From the NCBI GenBank assembly GCA_038496445.1, contig JALMLS010000322.1, positions 124,001-188,000 of the forward strand: DNA of 64,000 nt. Direction: 5' to 3'. Both the position numbers and the translations under genes were made by a program. Below the pieces are notes generated by a model that worked only from the letters and a program-made list of their open reading frames with translations, was not told the origin of the DNA and searched no databases. Source of the stretch: Trichosphaerium sp. ATCC 40318. Taxonomy: Eukaryota; Discosea; Flabellinia; Trichosidae. Shown here in pieces: positions 46,201 to 57,493 of this stretch (position 1 is the first letter of the stretch; each line of letters starts with the position of its first letter).

Positions 46201-49113
46201 CAAGTCTACGCTTATAGCATGTGCTGATACATCAGTTTCGGCAAGAACCTTTAAACCACGTTCAAATAAGCAACAAAATTTTATGAGTTTTTTCTTATAC
46301 CTTAACACGAAGATTTACCTAAACGAGTTGGTAAATGCATACATACACTATTGATTGGGATTTGTATTGACGTACGTGATTTGATATTGATAACAATGCT
46401 TCTTCACCAAAAAACTTTCTATGCTGTTTGCAATTGGTGTAAGAATGGAGTATAGAGTATGCATTTACCTTTGATTTTACAGGAGTTACGTTTCCGCCAA
46501 TTACTTGGCTCAACCTGAAGGATTTAATAACAACAACATATACGATGATTCAAGTTACGTTACCTGACTGAGCCACTTTGTAGACTAGGTATTGTAAGTA
46601 TGAAGAAATGACGAGAACAATGTCTTAATACGTACAAATGGAGCTTACCGTCTTTCTGATCAAACCCTACAACTTGCTTGCCTTGTTCATAGCTAACAAG
46701 TTTCGCGCCTATTAAATCCCACTTTAAGTTTAGGTTGCTTTTAAAACTTGCAATTCAATGGACGTACCACCTAAAAGAGTTCCGCTAGATCATAAATAAG
46801 CAAAAAAACACGCGTAAAGAAAGAATACTACACGTACATATCTCGCTCGTTCAAAGTCAACGACAATTCAGGTTCTTTTCTCCGTGATTTTTTCTCTCCA
46901 GTACGAAATGATCCTATGATTTTAACCGTATTATGTGAAGCACTGTGAGATCTACAAGTTTGTTGGAAGGTGTAAAGTAACACTAAAACTCAAGCAGTAC
47001 TTTTTATGTCCTCGTTGCCTCGAAGGAGACCCTATATTGCGTACACGCAGAGAAGTATTCATAGAAGCTCCACTAGTGGCGTCCTTTGCGTATCCCTCGT
47101 TGCGTAGACGAGCAATAGCAATCAATGTTTCAGTATCATCTGGAATAGCATCCGACATTGCAAAGGATTTAACCATTGTAAAGTACGAGTAGTTCTTATC
47201 AATATCGTAGTCTTTCCTCCATTTGAATACATCTCTAACTTGTCTTGCTAGTTGTTGCATTGCTTTCCATGGTATAGCTTTTGTTGATACTTTAATACCT
47301 TCTTGAATCTTTGTAATGTTCATTAAAGTGATAGCTAATAAAAACCTTGATTAACAACTTCACACGTGAAGCATGTTTTTGTCTGCGTACAAATGATCGG
47401 CATACACGAGTGTTCTTTTGCTCTCAATAACGCTATACGTTTTGTATACTTTGGGTACATAGGTGGTGTGAACACAAACTCTTTAAGTTCCATGAGATGG
47501 TTGTACTCACTTCGTCTTTCTATTTTCAAAAGCTGAATTGGAAACAAAAATTAGCGTTTAGGTTTTTTTGGATTAGACTAGTTGCACCTCCATAACTTTA
47601 GTTAATTTTTTGATTACTGTTCCACCTAGACTGTACATGATCATAGCAGCACAATGGAAATTGTTTATCGATACAAGGTGATAAGCAATTTGTATAAACT
47701 TTGTCATTGTATCCAAAGCATTCCTACAGAAATAGAAAATATAAGTGCTTTTGTACCTAAAAACCTAACCAAAGAAAAGAAACCACCCCTTACCATACAT
47801 TATAATAACTTAATATTTTACTAGATACCCACGAAGTCAACTAATCAAATTAAGTTTCTTTCTGAACATTCTATTCTTGTTTGACTATTCTACTTACTCT
47901 GTTTGATGCGTCTATAAAATGCGATAGATTGGGTGCCAATTTACTATCTTTGGGATCCTACAAAACCGTTTAAAAAAACCGTTGTAAATGTACAGAAAAC
48001 CATTATCGTATACCTTCACTAAAAATTCGTGTGGTTGCACCTACATTAAAATTACTTCCGCTAAAACTGTACTCACTATTTTACACGTACACTACGAAGT
48101 TTAAGCATATAAAATAATGTTATTTGAGTTGCTACAAAAGTTGCATCCATGCTGTAAAGTGGTATTGTTGATCTTCTACCAATTGACACTGCTGTAGATA
48201 GTGTAATTATTCGGGTCAAATAAAAAAAAGCATACCAGGGCGTGGTGAAGTACGTAAAGAAGGCAGTTTGGTATCTGCAACATCCTTGCATTTCCCAAGC
48301 ACAGTCATAACCATTTTTTCAGTTGAGCTGAGGCTCTTTACATCACGTGAGTATCACGTGATTTTGAATTCTGATTATTATGCCGCGCACCTTGCGTTTC
48401 TTTGATTTACGCGTTTCTCGTGAGTCTAGCGAAGATTGCATCTGTAGAAACGCAACAAATCGCCTAGTTCAAATTTTAACAATGACTTCACCGTTAAAGC
48501 GTACTGTAACGCGCTAAGATAGCGCATGTCATGCATCATACGACATGCTGCGCTTATAAATACCGTTATAGCCTCTGTTTGAGTGTGATCACTCTTTTTA
48601 CTGGCCTCTGCGTACCTGTAGATCCTCATGAGTCATATTTGTTTACAAAAAAAAAGAAAACCAAATGTAGGACCACCACAGAGCCACGATTGGTATTGTG
48701 CAATCTACACTATAAAAAAAACGTACTCTTTGGTTAAAATATCTAGTAACTCTTCTGTTGTTGTAAATACGCAGTAAGATATTACAAAGTCGCTGAATTG
48801 ATTGTAAAAAACAGTAATCAGACTTGTATTCTACTCACCTGATAAAACTCTCTGGGAACGGTTTGTTACCTTGTAAAATGATGAGGAGATAGTTTTACGC
48901 GTTAACACGTGATATTAGTACATACCATCTTTTGATAAGATTATAGCACGCATTATTTTATTCAGCACAGCGCGAGGGGTTTTATATGAGCTGTGTGACG
49001 AACCTACAAAAAAAAACAAAGCGTCACTCTTCTCACGAACTTCCAAAATCTCCCCGTACCCCGCCTAGTACGATGCTGAGACTGCGACTGAAGGAAGAGT
49101 TAATAAACGGCAT
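43213..49113 (-). CDS. GbpD-like multidomain signalling protein: RasGEF_N - RasGEF - cNMP-binding - GRAM - SPRY - cNMP-binding
   Basis: A large gene of some 25 short exons. Domains in order: RasGEF_N (KIMRAIILSKDGNKPFPESF, then DFVISYCVFTTTEELLDIL; about 48.75-49.0 kb); RasGEF catalytic domain (MDATFVATQITLFYMLKLRS, NLSHFIDASNRN, FIQIAYHLVSINNFHCAAMI; 46.95-48.26 kb); cyclic-nucleotide-binding-like domain 1 (AKLVSYEQGKQVV, SGSVRLSQ, KFFGEEALL, LAETDVSAHAIS; 46.0-46.75 kb); GRAM (GAMYLSPRYISYRAG, KIEIIKMDGEVAKYLFAK; 45.1-45.6 kb); SPRY (YFEVHVLETEDD, ALGLTPPGEEL, CVGIGLQRKNGRVFATVDD; 44.3-45.06 kb); and cNMP-like domain 2 (TYAKDDIIQRPG, FGELSFVKSIASLTTVKA, LAGKFYHLIACNIAYKL; to the stop at 43213). 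RasGEF/cNB/GRAM/cNB is the layout of Dictyostelium GbpD, a Rap1 activator; SPRY is extra. Both phosphate-binding cassettes lack the usual Arg. The start and several exon borders are tentative. Confidence 0.7.
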
Positions 49114-50573
49114 GAAATTGGTTATGTTCAACGCGCCATAATGCGATTGTGGTGTTACCCTTGTTCTCTTTAGGGTAAAATCGCCAAAACTGAGCACAAA
49201 AAGAAACTAAACAAGAGCTACGTTGACGAATACTCAAAAAAACGAAAAAGAACGTGAACTATTGGCTATACTTGTAGTCTTACGCGTAGGATACATTACG
49301 GTAGGCTTTAAACATCCCTAAATCGGCAAATTGTTTTCACTACGTGCAAAAAAAGAAACTCACGCTCTATCGGTTTTTCTAGTGTAGTAAAATAGTGTGG
49401 TTTATTGCCTTAGAGAACCTTTTCAAATCTTCAGCTTTTTAACTTTTTTTTGCTTTTTTTTCGTTTTTTTTTGTTTTTTTTTTTTTGCTTTTTTTTGCTT
49501 TTTTTTTTTTGGTTTACGATAAATTGATTTATTGGACATGTCACTCTCCATCTTTGTTTGTACCAGTGAGCTTTTGAGCGCCTGACGGAGCTTCAGAAGT
49601 GACGACCACGGATATTAATACCGTTTGCTGAAGTATGACATATTTCCGTAAACCAGCTGGATCGAAGTGTTCGATAGAGTGGTAAATCTTGTACTGCAAC
49701 GTTGGCAGTTATTTAGTATCGGATTAATTCTCGGCCGGGGAAAATATCCATAATGTAGCGCCAATGCGTGAGGTACAGCCGGACTTGCGATTTTGAAGCG
49801 TAGAAGTCGTAGTAAACCTCATGTGACGTTTCTTGTTTTTGCGAAGGGAGAAACGCTTAACCCACTCAAATGCGAACGTACATGGCATATGTAGAAGTAA
49901 GACCGAGTGAACCGCGTAGTAAATTTTTGTCAATGTTCTGTGCAAAAAGAGAAACAGACTTTTCGGACTTTCTAGAAACGTAATTGACGGTTCTATTACT
50001 TTATCAGACGTAATGTTATTTACTGCCTACGTTGCAATTGTGTAGCCTAATTAGAATTTGTTGCGTGTAGTATTTCGCCTTCCACATGATGCTAGTTCCT
50101 ATTTTGATTCCCACGAAGCTGACAAGAGCCTAGTAGTACCACTGCTAGCCTTTACTTCAATTTAATTTTGTTCGGGCAATACTACGTAGCCAAAAAGCTA
50201 CCAACTGGAAATTATGGCGTAACAAGTTGCAATGGAGCACTACTCCAGCGCACTCCGTACATACTTAAAATGTACAGCATGATTTTCTTTTCAATGAAGA
50301 AAACTTCTGCCCGCAAACTGCGTTCAATCGTTAAATGAGCGTTCAAATAAAAGATATTTCGATGTGAACGAACTTTTTTAACCCAAATCCCATCTTTATT
50401 GGGAAATTTACGCCTCCCCAAATATAAAGCCAGCCGAAAATCTCACAGAGAATGCGGTCAGTTTGGGTCTTTAGGGGAGAAAAACACCGGCGACTCCGAG
50501 GCTTTTACTAAAAAATAACCCCAACAATACAACAACTCTTCAAAAACCTCACTTTAAATTCAAAGTAAGATTA
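49114..50573. other. Intergenic region with T-rich tract
   Basis: No supported gene. A T-rich tract with isolated G/C occupies about 49437-49512. Minus-strand frames at 49724-49945 and 50212-50421 have no recognised features. Confidence 0.35.
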
Positions 50574-51903
50574 ATGCGTGATACATACGCCGAATACAAT
50601 TACCCAGAGCCGTTTTATACGTCCGAGCCACAACTTTCTGGAGTTCCACTTGCATCAGCGGGCGAACTTCCTCCTGGCGCTCTCAGACCGACGGTAGACT
50701 ACTCACATGGCATAAACCCTCTCGAGATAAATAACTTGGACCTTTATTACGAACCGAGCTATTATAACCAATACAACCCTTCATCATTTTCAGAGTACTA
50801 CAACCTATCTGCGGATGAAATACAAGCACCATACTCTAACCCTTACGCGAACCCATATCAACTTGATGACGAAATTGTTTATCAGTCAGATGATGAATGC
50901 GAAGCAATTGCAGCGCCAGTACCTGCAGAACCGAACCCCGAAGAAGAGGAACAATTATTCCTGCAACATTGTCGCGAGACAGGTGAGTCACCACAAACTT
51001 TTCTTTCTTTCCACTTTTATCCACCTTTCTCCGCCCATTACACCCCTCGAGAGTATTTCGGCTTTAAACCCCTTTTTTTACTTTTTCTTTTGGGCTCAAA
51101 ACCCCAACGTCACTTTTTTCACGCGTTGACGCCTAATTAAACGAATATTATTCTAACTCGCCCTCAGTTCATCTCCCGACGACAAAAACACCTGTAATCG
51201 ATACTGTAGCTATGCTCGCTACCATACACCTTTCCTGTCGTCTAGTAGACGATAACACTATTCAAGTGACAAATGCATCCGAGTTTTTGCAAAATATCCG
51301 TGACTTCTGCAAGAAGCGCAAGCAAACCACTTCAGACGATGCACGCGTAAAGGCCTTGAGCCGTTGGTTCCAAGGAATACCTTATAAACGAAAACGTAAA
51401 GACGCCTACACAATGCAAATCAAGGTACTTTATTTTTATTATTTTTTTGAAATGATTTTTTTTTTTGGTTTCACCAAAACCGCCCCAAACCCGAACGATT
51501 GCTGACGTTTTGATTTAGGATAACCAAAAGACCAAGTGGAAACAATCTTTAAAACGAGTCCGCGCCTACGTTAAACAACTCCCTCTTAATCGAGAAGCGT
51601 ACTGAGACAAGACCTCGGCAACTACGTAGAAGAGCCTTACTTGTACAGAGAAAGGTGCGCTTTTTTTTGTGCAAAAAAGAAAAAAAAAACGCAAAAAAAC
51701 AAAAAAAAACAAAAAACTCCTGTACTAAATTTCCTTTTAGCTCGCGGACCTCCCTTTGTGAATACAACTACCTGCGCGCAGCTGTGAATAGTGTAAATAC
51801 GCCGTTTGTAAATATCATGGCCACGGACACTGCTCGAGATATCGGCTTCTCGAAACCCCCCAAACCTGAGTGTAAAAACTTCGTAACACCCTATACTGTA
51901 TAG
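50574..51903 (+). CDS. Acidic Tyr/Pro-rich protein of unknown function, frame interrupted near its end
   Basis: The ATG at 50574 starts a Tyr/Pro/Asn-rich region (YNYPEPFYTSEPQL, SYYNQYNPSSFSEYYNLSAD), an acidic patch (QSDDECEAI, NPEEEEQL) and, after a GTGAGT...CCTCAG intron, a basic helical part (NASEFLQNIRDFCKKRKQ, SRWFQGIPYKRKRKDAYTMQ, WKQSLKRVRAYVKQLPL). An acidic/aromatic N-terminus plus basic C-terminus recalls transcription regulators, but no DNA-binding family is recognised. At 51605 the frame meets TGA (EAY-stop). One nucleotide off, coding-like sequence resumes (RQDLGNYVEEPYLYRE, spliced to SLCEYNYLRAAVNSVN and ending FVTPYTV at 51903). A 31-nt GTACTG...CGTAG intron is another reading, ending earlier. 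Either a frameshift, a sequence error or a true stop at 51605. Confidence 0.5.
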
Positions 51904-52783
51904 ACGTATGTGCATACCCATTTTGTAGAAAGTAAATAGTCCTAAAAATCGCTAATGCCGTATTTGGTTTTATTTTTGCGCAAACGAAAAAAAAAGCAAA
52001 AAAACTGTTCGTTAGAACTGCCATAAGTTCAGAAAATAACTTCGGAAGTAGCAGTGCTAGCTCCGCTCATGTTTATGCTTGTACCGGCTTTAGGTAATGT
52101 GGCATGTTTTTATGGTGCCCTAATGCCTACGTGGTTTGTTTCTCGTATTTTCGGGAAGAATCACCATGTCATTCAGACAGTGAGGTACTACCTTGTAGAA
52201 GCATAAAGTATAGTGTGCATAGCGCAGTTTTACAATAAGAAAGCGCGCCCAGAGAATCACGTGGTGTTTTTTTTACTTTAAAATGTGCGTTCAGTAACTT
52301 TCGAAGCGCATTTATTTTACAACGTGGTGAATAATTACGTTCAACATTACCGTACGGTAAACAAAGTGCGTTCAACGAACAGGCACTAGTGTTCCTTAGA
52401 TGTTGTTTAAGAATGGTGTATTTATTATTATTGGAACTAGCGAAGACACCGAGGATTTTAGTGATCTTTTGTGCATATTATCAAATCCGAAAGTGCTTTT
52501 GTGGGAATTATTTTGCGGCCAAACTAGTTCCCATGCCAGGATAGTTACCTAATAGTTGTTTAATTCGTTGTTGCCAGACGTCTACAACTTTTATAAAGAA
52601 AATAAAAGTTTTTGTTCTAAAAACGCGTGAAATTTTTTTGACACTCAGCGCCTGCTTTTGACTTTTTTTTAATTTTTTTAGGGCTGTACGTTAAATTACA
52701 CAAACAGAAATATGAAAATGTTGTTAATTTTTTGACACTTCAATCAAACATGATTGTTTTACCGCCCATCTGAGGTAGTGATG
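51904..52783. other. Intergenic region
   Basis: No coding signal recognised in 880 bp. One CACGTG at about 52258. Confidence 0.35.
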
Positions 52784-53353
52784 TTACGTACGCATAACCC
52801 TATTGTAAGAATTTTGTGAGTAATAATCTTCACATCCCCACGAGTCATAATCAATATGTGCTTCTGTAATTCGCGCTACGAATGTCTCTTCATTAATTGT
52901 AAAGCTATAGTACCATCCCCACCGCTGTGCAAATGTTATGTCTATGCTCTTTTGATGCTTCATATGTTTTAGAATGAGTGCTAGCGTCCTTAGACGGTTT
53001 GAAGGTGATGTCTTCTCCAAATTGATGTAATCTTCAACCGACATTTGTTTGCTGTTTTTATCCGCCTGCTTTTTACTATTAACAGCTGGCGTGGAGAAAG
53101 TGAGGTGGAGTATTGCTGTAGATCTATTGCCTTTTATTTCTCTTGGTTTAAAAGTCTCTGCGACTTTCATATTACTTATCATGCCCGCTCGAGACTTCTG
53201 CTTGCTGATCCTGTAGCTTCGAAAGATTATTGGTGTTGTAAAATACATCTCGTTCCATGAGCGGCATACAAGACGCGCAGCGGTACCTTGTGTAACATCT
53301 GTAAACTCTAAAAAGATCATCTCGATAATTTCGTTTGGTAGTGTGTCAGTCAT
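52784..53353 (-). CDS. F-box protein
   Basis: A single-exon frame of 189 codons from an ATG. The N-terminus is a clear F-box (DTLPNEIIEMIFLEFTDV, then TAARLVCRSWNEMYF, residues 3-40). The C-terminal part (LALILKHMKHQKSIDITF, GWYYSFTINEETFVARI, DYDSWGCEDYYSQNSY) has no recognised repeat. Presumed substrate receptor of an SCF ubiquitin ligase; substrate unknown. Confidence 0.75.
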   Translation of the reverse strand: MTDTLPNEIIEMIFLEFTDVTQGTAARLVCRSWNEMYFTTPIIFRSYRISKQKSRAGMISNMKVAETFKPREIKGNRSTAILHLTFSTPAVNSKKQADKNSKQMSVEDYINLEKTSPSNRLRTLALILKHMKHQKSIDITFAQRWGWYYSFTINEETFVARITEAHIDYDSWGCEDYYSQNSYNRVMRT

Positions 53354-53724
53354 CCTGTGTAATAGCAGGTAAAGTGCTCAGAGTAGAGTTTCGTTGTGTA
53401 ATACCTGTGGTAAGGATTTTTAAGTACTTAATCAAAAACTCGTGTTTTTTTCGTTAAGTGCTATCTGCACACGTGATCATAGTCATACAAAGTTTTACTT
53501 GTTGTAGGCGGTTGCATTAACACTAACTGAGTCTCCTGGCGCTTTTGTTTAAGTGAGTTTTTTTATATTTTTTGAACGAGTTAAAACATTAGGTGCTTGT
53601 AACAGAATTAGTTTCTTTAGGGTTATACATGGCGTAAAACTAAGCGCCACTAGGTTTTTTTTTGGTTGCAAATACTGGTATCAATATTTGACAAGTATAT
53701 TTCTTGGTAGGTGGTGTACAGTTC
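53354..53724. other. Intergenic region
   Basis: Between the F-box gene start and the 3' end of the snRNP gene, both on the minus strand. CACGTGATCA at about 53470; no coding signal. Confidence 0.3.
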
Positions 53725-54878
53725 TTATTTTTTAGCAAAAGAGATGACCATGTGTCTGTTATTTGTAACTTCAAAATTCTGCAAGTTTCTCATAGCCAAA
53801 CCGGATTGATTCTCATCTTCGAACTCTACAAAAGCAATACCAGTCTTTCCAGGTGCCATACGGACGTCGAGAAATCCAGGAAACCTTTTAACAGATCAGA
53901 AACAAAAAAAAGTAGAAAATAATCTTAAAACGCTTCAAAACCGCATAAAAATGATTAAAAACACTACATCTAACATACGCGTTACTAGTAACAACCCAGT
54001 ATGCTAAAAAAAAAACAATTTTTGTAGATTCAAAAAAAATTTTCAAAAAACGAAGAAACGGTTTTTTTTTTCCTCTTCACGTACTGTCTGAACAACATGC
54101 TGACCATCATCTCGTTACTCTCCTCAGGAAGATTTTGTACAAATAGAACCTTATGTGGTGGTGCACGTTGCACTTCTGGTATTTTTGGTGCAGCTCCTTC
54201 GCCGCCTTCTTTTTCAACTTTTGGTTTTTTTGCAGGTGGAGCAGAATCTTCTGCAGTAATACCCATAGCCTCTGAAAGAAGAGTGAGAACATCCCATTAT
54301 TATAATAAAAACCACAAGAAGAGTTTAGGTGGGTTAGGATCGATAAGAATAGAATTAAACGGCATCGCCTGTCAAAAAAAAAAAAAGGAAGAAAAGTTTT
54401 TTATGAGCGGCGACTAAGCGAATATTTCGTTTAATGGTACCTTCTGCTTTGCGCTTGTTTTCTTGTTCCTTTTTTCGCTTTTCTCTTGGAACGTAAGTGC
54501 CATCCAAACGTGCGATTGCGTCTGACTTTGTTTTAGAATATGCTATTCGCTGTGTGGGTGTAAATAAATGTATTCATTAATGAAACGTTAGGTTGTACCA
54601 TTGGCTTTTCATAAAAATCGAATGATTGCATGGCATTCAAAGCAGTACCGGCTGCGCCAACCTCTCCAAAGACTATAAACGCTTGCCCTCGCATTTTGGC
54701 TGTTTTAGTGGCTACGATATCAAGGATAGGTCCATATTGTGAAAATAGTGCGTATAGTGATTTTTTTAGCTCTGGGAGTGGTTAATTAGAGTATAGATCG
54801 TTTCGCTGCCGCACCTTCTTTCTTGACCTTCTCGTTTAAATTATTGACATAGAGGGTCTGGCTTGGTGGAATAGACAT
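53725..54878 (-). CDS. Spliceosomal U1A/U2B''-type snRNP protein (two RRMs)
   Basis: The ATG at 54878 starts [23 protein letters not shown]2 of RRM1 is LYVNNL and its RNP1 is RGQAFIVF, preceded by [15 protein letters not shown]. After RRM1 comes the typical [19 protein letters not shown] and [15 protein letters not shown], then a charged linker ([13 protein letters not shown]). RRM2 has [15 protein letters not shown] and [17 protein letters not shown], and the protein ends HMVISFAKK, as in U1A/U2B''. About six exons. The family binds stem-loops of U1 or U2 snRNA in the nucleus; organisms with one gene use it for both. Identity is very secure. Confidence 0.9.
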
Positions 54879-55058
54879 TGTGTAGAGTAGAACAAAAAAC
54901 AACCGAGCAAATTATCGCGGTTTGGTTAAATTCAAACGTATGATACCTCTAGTAAAAAATTGATCCGCCACGAAGCTGATGGGCTTTTTCCTTGCGAATA
55001 CCTTAAGCAAGCAGTGCTTAACCTAAAAACGCTGTTTACAGCGCTACAACCCCTTAAA

Positions 55059-55804
55059 ATGAGCAACAACGCTCAGGACATTCTACCGTTTGTATTTCAA
55101 GCTCTCGGGGAGCTTGTTTATGTTTCAGGTACCTGTAATTGGAAGCGATATGCGGTTTACAATTCTAGGAGCGTTAAAGGGCGTTCATAAAACTAAAATT
55201 CAGGAAGTATGTCAAAATTTTGTTGATTCTACGTCAAATCTTCGCTCACTCCGTCCAGTACGTACGAGACAGGTGTTGTTACGTTAGCGCTGGTAAAGTA
55301 AGGGAAACTCTAAAGTTTGGCTTGGACTCTGGCAAATTACGGGTAGAAAATGGTCTGTACACCATAAACTTCTCACCACCGAAGGTAATATCACATTCTG
55401 TAGGAATATTATAACCGACACTTACATTGTGGTTAGGAAACGTATGAGCCTCGAGAATTGTCTGTAGGGCGTCGTGTCGTGATTTGGTGGCCAGCTGAAG
55501 ATGATTGGTACGTACTTATGTGACACTGGGGGCAAGGGGAGTTTACATCTTTGACAGGTTTAACTTTGGCTATTTTTCTGTACTTGACACTTATCTTCCC
55601 TCCTAACTTATAACAGGTTCAAGGGTACTGTTAGAACATACAACCCAGAGACAGGGAAATATACTATAGTATACGATGATGGAGATGTAACAGAGGACGT
55701 ACGTTGGCTTTGTATTTTTATTTTTTTTTTGAGTAGATTTTTGACCAAAAACATGTGACATTTCTCGTTCATTGTAGACTGTACAACGACCACGCCAATA
55801 TTGA
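55059..55804 (+). CDS. Chromatin-type protein: H15-like winged helix plus Tudor domain
   Basis: The first in-frame ATG is 55059 (MSNNAQDILPFVFQALGE); the open frame extends upstream to about 54939 without an ATG, so a longer N-terminus from another exon is possible. Spliced exons then read ALKGVHKTKIQEVC, GKVRETLKFGLDSGKLRVEN, GLYTINFSPPK, which resembles the linker-histone H15 winged helix. They continue with VGRRVVIWWPAEDDWFKGTV, then YNPETGKYTIVYDDGDVTED, a clear Tudor/MSH6-type fold (WWP, DDGD). The protein ends QRPRQY. Tudor domains of this type bind methylated histone tails; a chromatin-reader role is inferred. Confidence 0.65.
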
Positions 55805-55975
55805 AATACGATCACTCGTATAATAAAAATGTTGTTTGGACAAAAACTCTTTTGAAGGGGAACCTCACGTGCTCAAAATCGGTTGAACATTTGTGTTAAC
55901 TTTCTTTTAATTGAAAATATTAAATTATTATTTGCCTAGGCTTGGGATAGCGAAACGAGCTTTATTTATGATGAC

Positions 55976-56137
55976 ATGCTGGTTCAAATACACAAGAATC
56001 ACTTACCACAACTTTTAACACCAAAGAAAGGATTACGATGCTTACAATGCTATAATAGTCATATCAAATGTGATAACATGCGACCTTGTGCTAGTTGCAA
56101 AAAAAGAGGTCGAAGGTGCACAAATCGACCTTCATAA
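55976..56137 (+). CDS. Minimal Zn2Cys6 (fungal-type zinc cluster) protein
   Basis: The exon opens after a TGCCTAG acceptor at about 55939; in frame, the first ATG is 55976. The encoded 53 residues contain C-x2-C-x6-C-x5-C-x2-C-x6-C (CLQC, IKC, RPC, ASC, RRC) surrounded by Lys/Arg, the exact spacing of the Zn(II)2Cys6 binuclear cluster. The family is chiefly fungal, with a few members in amoebozoans, and normally forms the DNA-binding head of a larger transcription factor. Here it is at the C-terminus just before the stop, with no room for a regulatory domain downstream. An upstream exon is possible. Confidence 0.6.
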   Translation: MLVQIHKNHLPQLLTPKKGLRCLQCYNSHIKCDNMRPCASCKKRGRRCTNRPS

Positions 56138-57493
56138 TGAGGAAGTTTCGACGAAGAATAGCGTATCTTGTATTTTTAATAAAAAATTGTCATAGTCACA
56201 AACATGTGCTCCCCAATTGGTTTAACCTGTACTAATATTAGTCACGGTGTACTTTTTGACGAGTACTTGCTTTTTCTTACTATTCAATGTATGACATAAC
56301 ACCTTCAGTAACATTTTCACTGTAGCAACATTAGAAACACAGAAACCATTACTATTCTACTTACTGGTTTGCCGATTTATTACAGGCCATATTTGTTACA
56401 CCCACCTGAGAAGTGCTTAGCTGGCTAATATAACATACGGAAACTGTAAGCAAATTGGCTGTTTGTGGTACATTCGGTAATGTTGATGCTTCTACTTTGA
56501 CGCTTTTGGAGGAATGCCGATTAGCATTCATTATAGATGAAGCTCATCTCAACTATCAATTGCATTTGAGTGTGGAAATCTCTTTTTCGGGCAAGAATAC
56601 TGTTTGCCTCAATAACGCTTTTTGTGTTAGCACTAAGCTCATTTTTATAAGATGGTTTATAAAGCTAGGTAGCCTTTGTGCGATTCTGCTGAGCTTCCAT
56701 TACTGTATCCTATGGATACTTAACATGATGATAAGAGCAGAAAGTCACGTGCAAGCTACAAATCAGGAGTAGCTTGAAAAAAGTAAAAGTACTTCATAAT
56801 GTATAAGCTATGGTCCGATGGCTAATGGTTAACAGCGACAAAATGTTGACATGATTATAATTATACGAAACAAACAAGAAAAAGTAAGAATCTTTGCGAA
56901 ATCACTACAAAAAAAAGTGAGTTCAGGTCACACCATATATTTCGGAATAGAATAACCATGCTAGGTACCAGTTGTTTAGAGTGTCACAGTTATAATAACA
57001 CAGTTAGGGTTCAGTAGGTATAGAAGGATCTTTTCCAATCGCCACCGGCCTACAAAATACAATAGCAAGAGAGGTACATAAAAGAGATAGCCAAATTATT
57101 TGTACTGTAAACGCAGTCAAAGAACCAACAATTTTGTTGTCAATGTTTTCAAAGCTAAGCACGTGCTTTGTTGGTCAAACCTTGGGTGCCCTAAGCAAGT
57201 TACTTTTTATACACTCCAGTCACCGGGTAAACTAGAAAAGACTCTCACCGAAACCATTTTGTTTTGCCAAAGCAACATTTTTTTTTGATGCCGACGGGTC
57301 CAACGCTGTTGTGACCGCTCTAGTACTTTTATTATTCATTTTACTAAACTGTTCAAGGCACACGAGTAACCATCCAAAAGCCGTCAATCAGAATTGCACG
57401 TGCGCACTTCGTGACATCCTATATTAATAAAAACAAGTACACAACAAACAGTACATCTCACAAGGAATTAGACGTAAGTTTCTGTTTCATCAT
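56138..57493. other. Intergenic region
   Basis: No supported gene. A 105-codon frame at 56455-56772 has hydrophobic segments but no ATG and no recognised motif. CACGTG occurs at about 56745, 57168 and 57398, the last about 95 bp before the next start codon. Confidence 0.35.

Noticed and set aside
46000-46800. Arrestin-like domain in the large minus-strand gene
   Set aside because: First impression from isolated exons; once joined, the segment matches a cyclic-nucleotide-binding fold (SYEQGKQVV, SGSVRL, FGEEALL, LAETDV), so arrestin was dropped.
48340-48365. Two TCACGTGA palindromes as promoter of a gene starting at 48314
   Set aside because: The coding sequence continues upstream through a GTGCGC...AAAG intron into RasGEF_N exons, so the palindromes lie inside an intron rather than at a start.
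49724-50421. Minus-strand frames of about 70 codons
   Set aside because: Short, no family motif, no supporting splice partners.
56455-56772. 105-codon frame
   Set aside because: No ATG, no conserved motif, not flanked by clear splice sites; likely chance.
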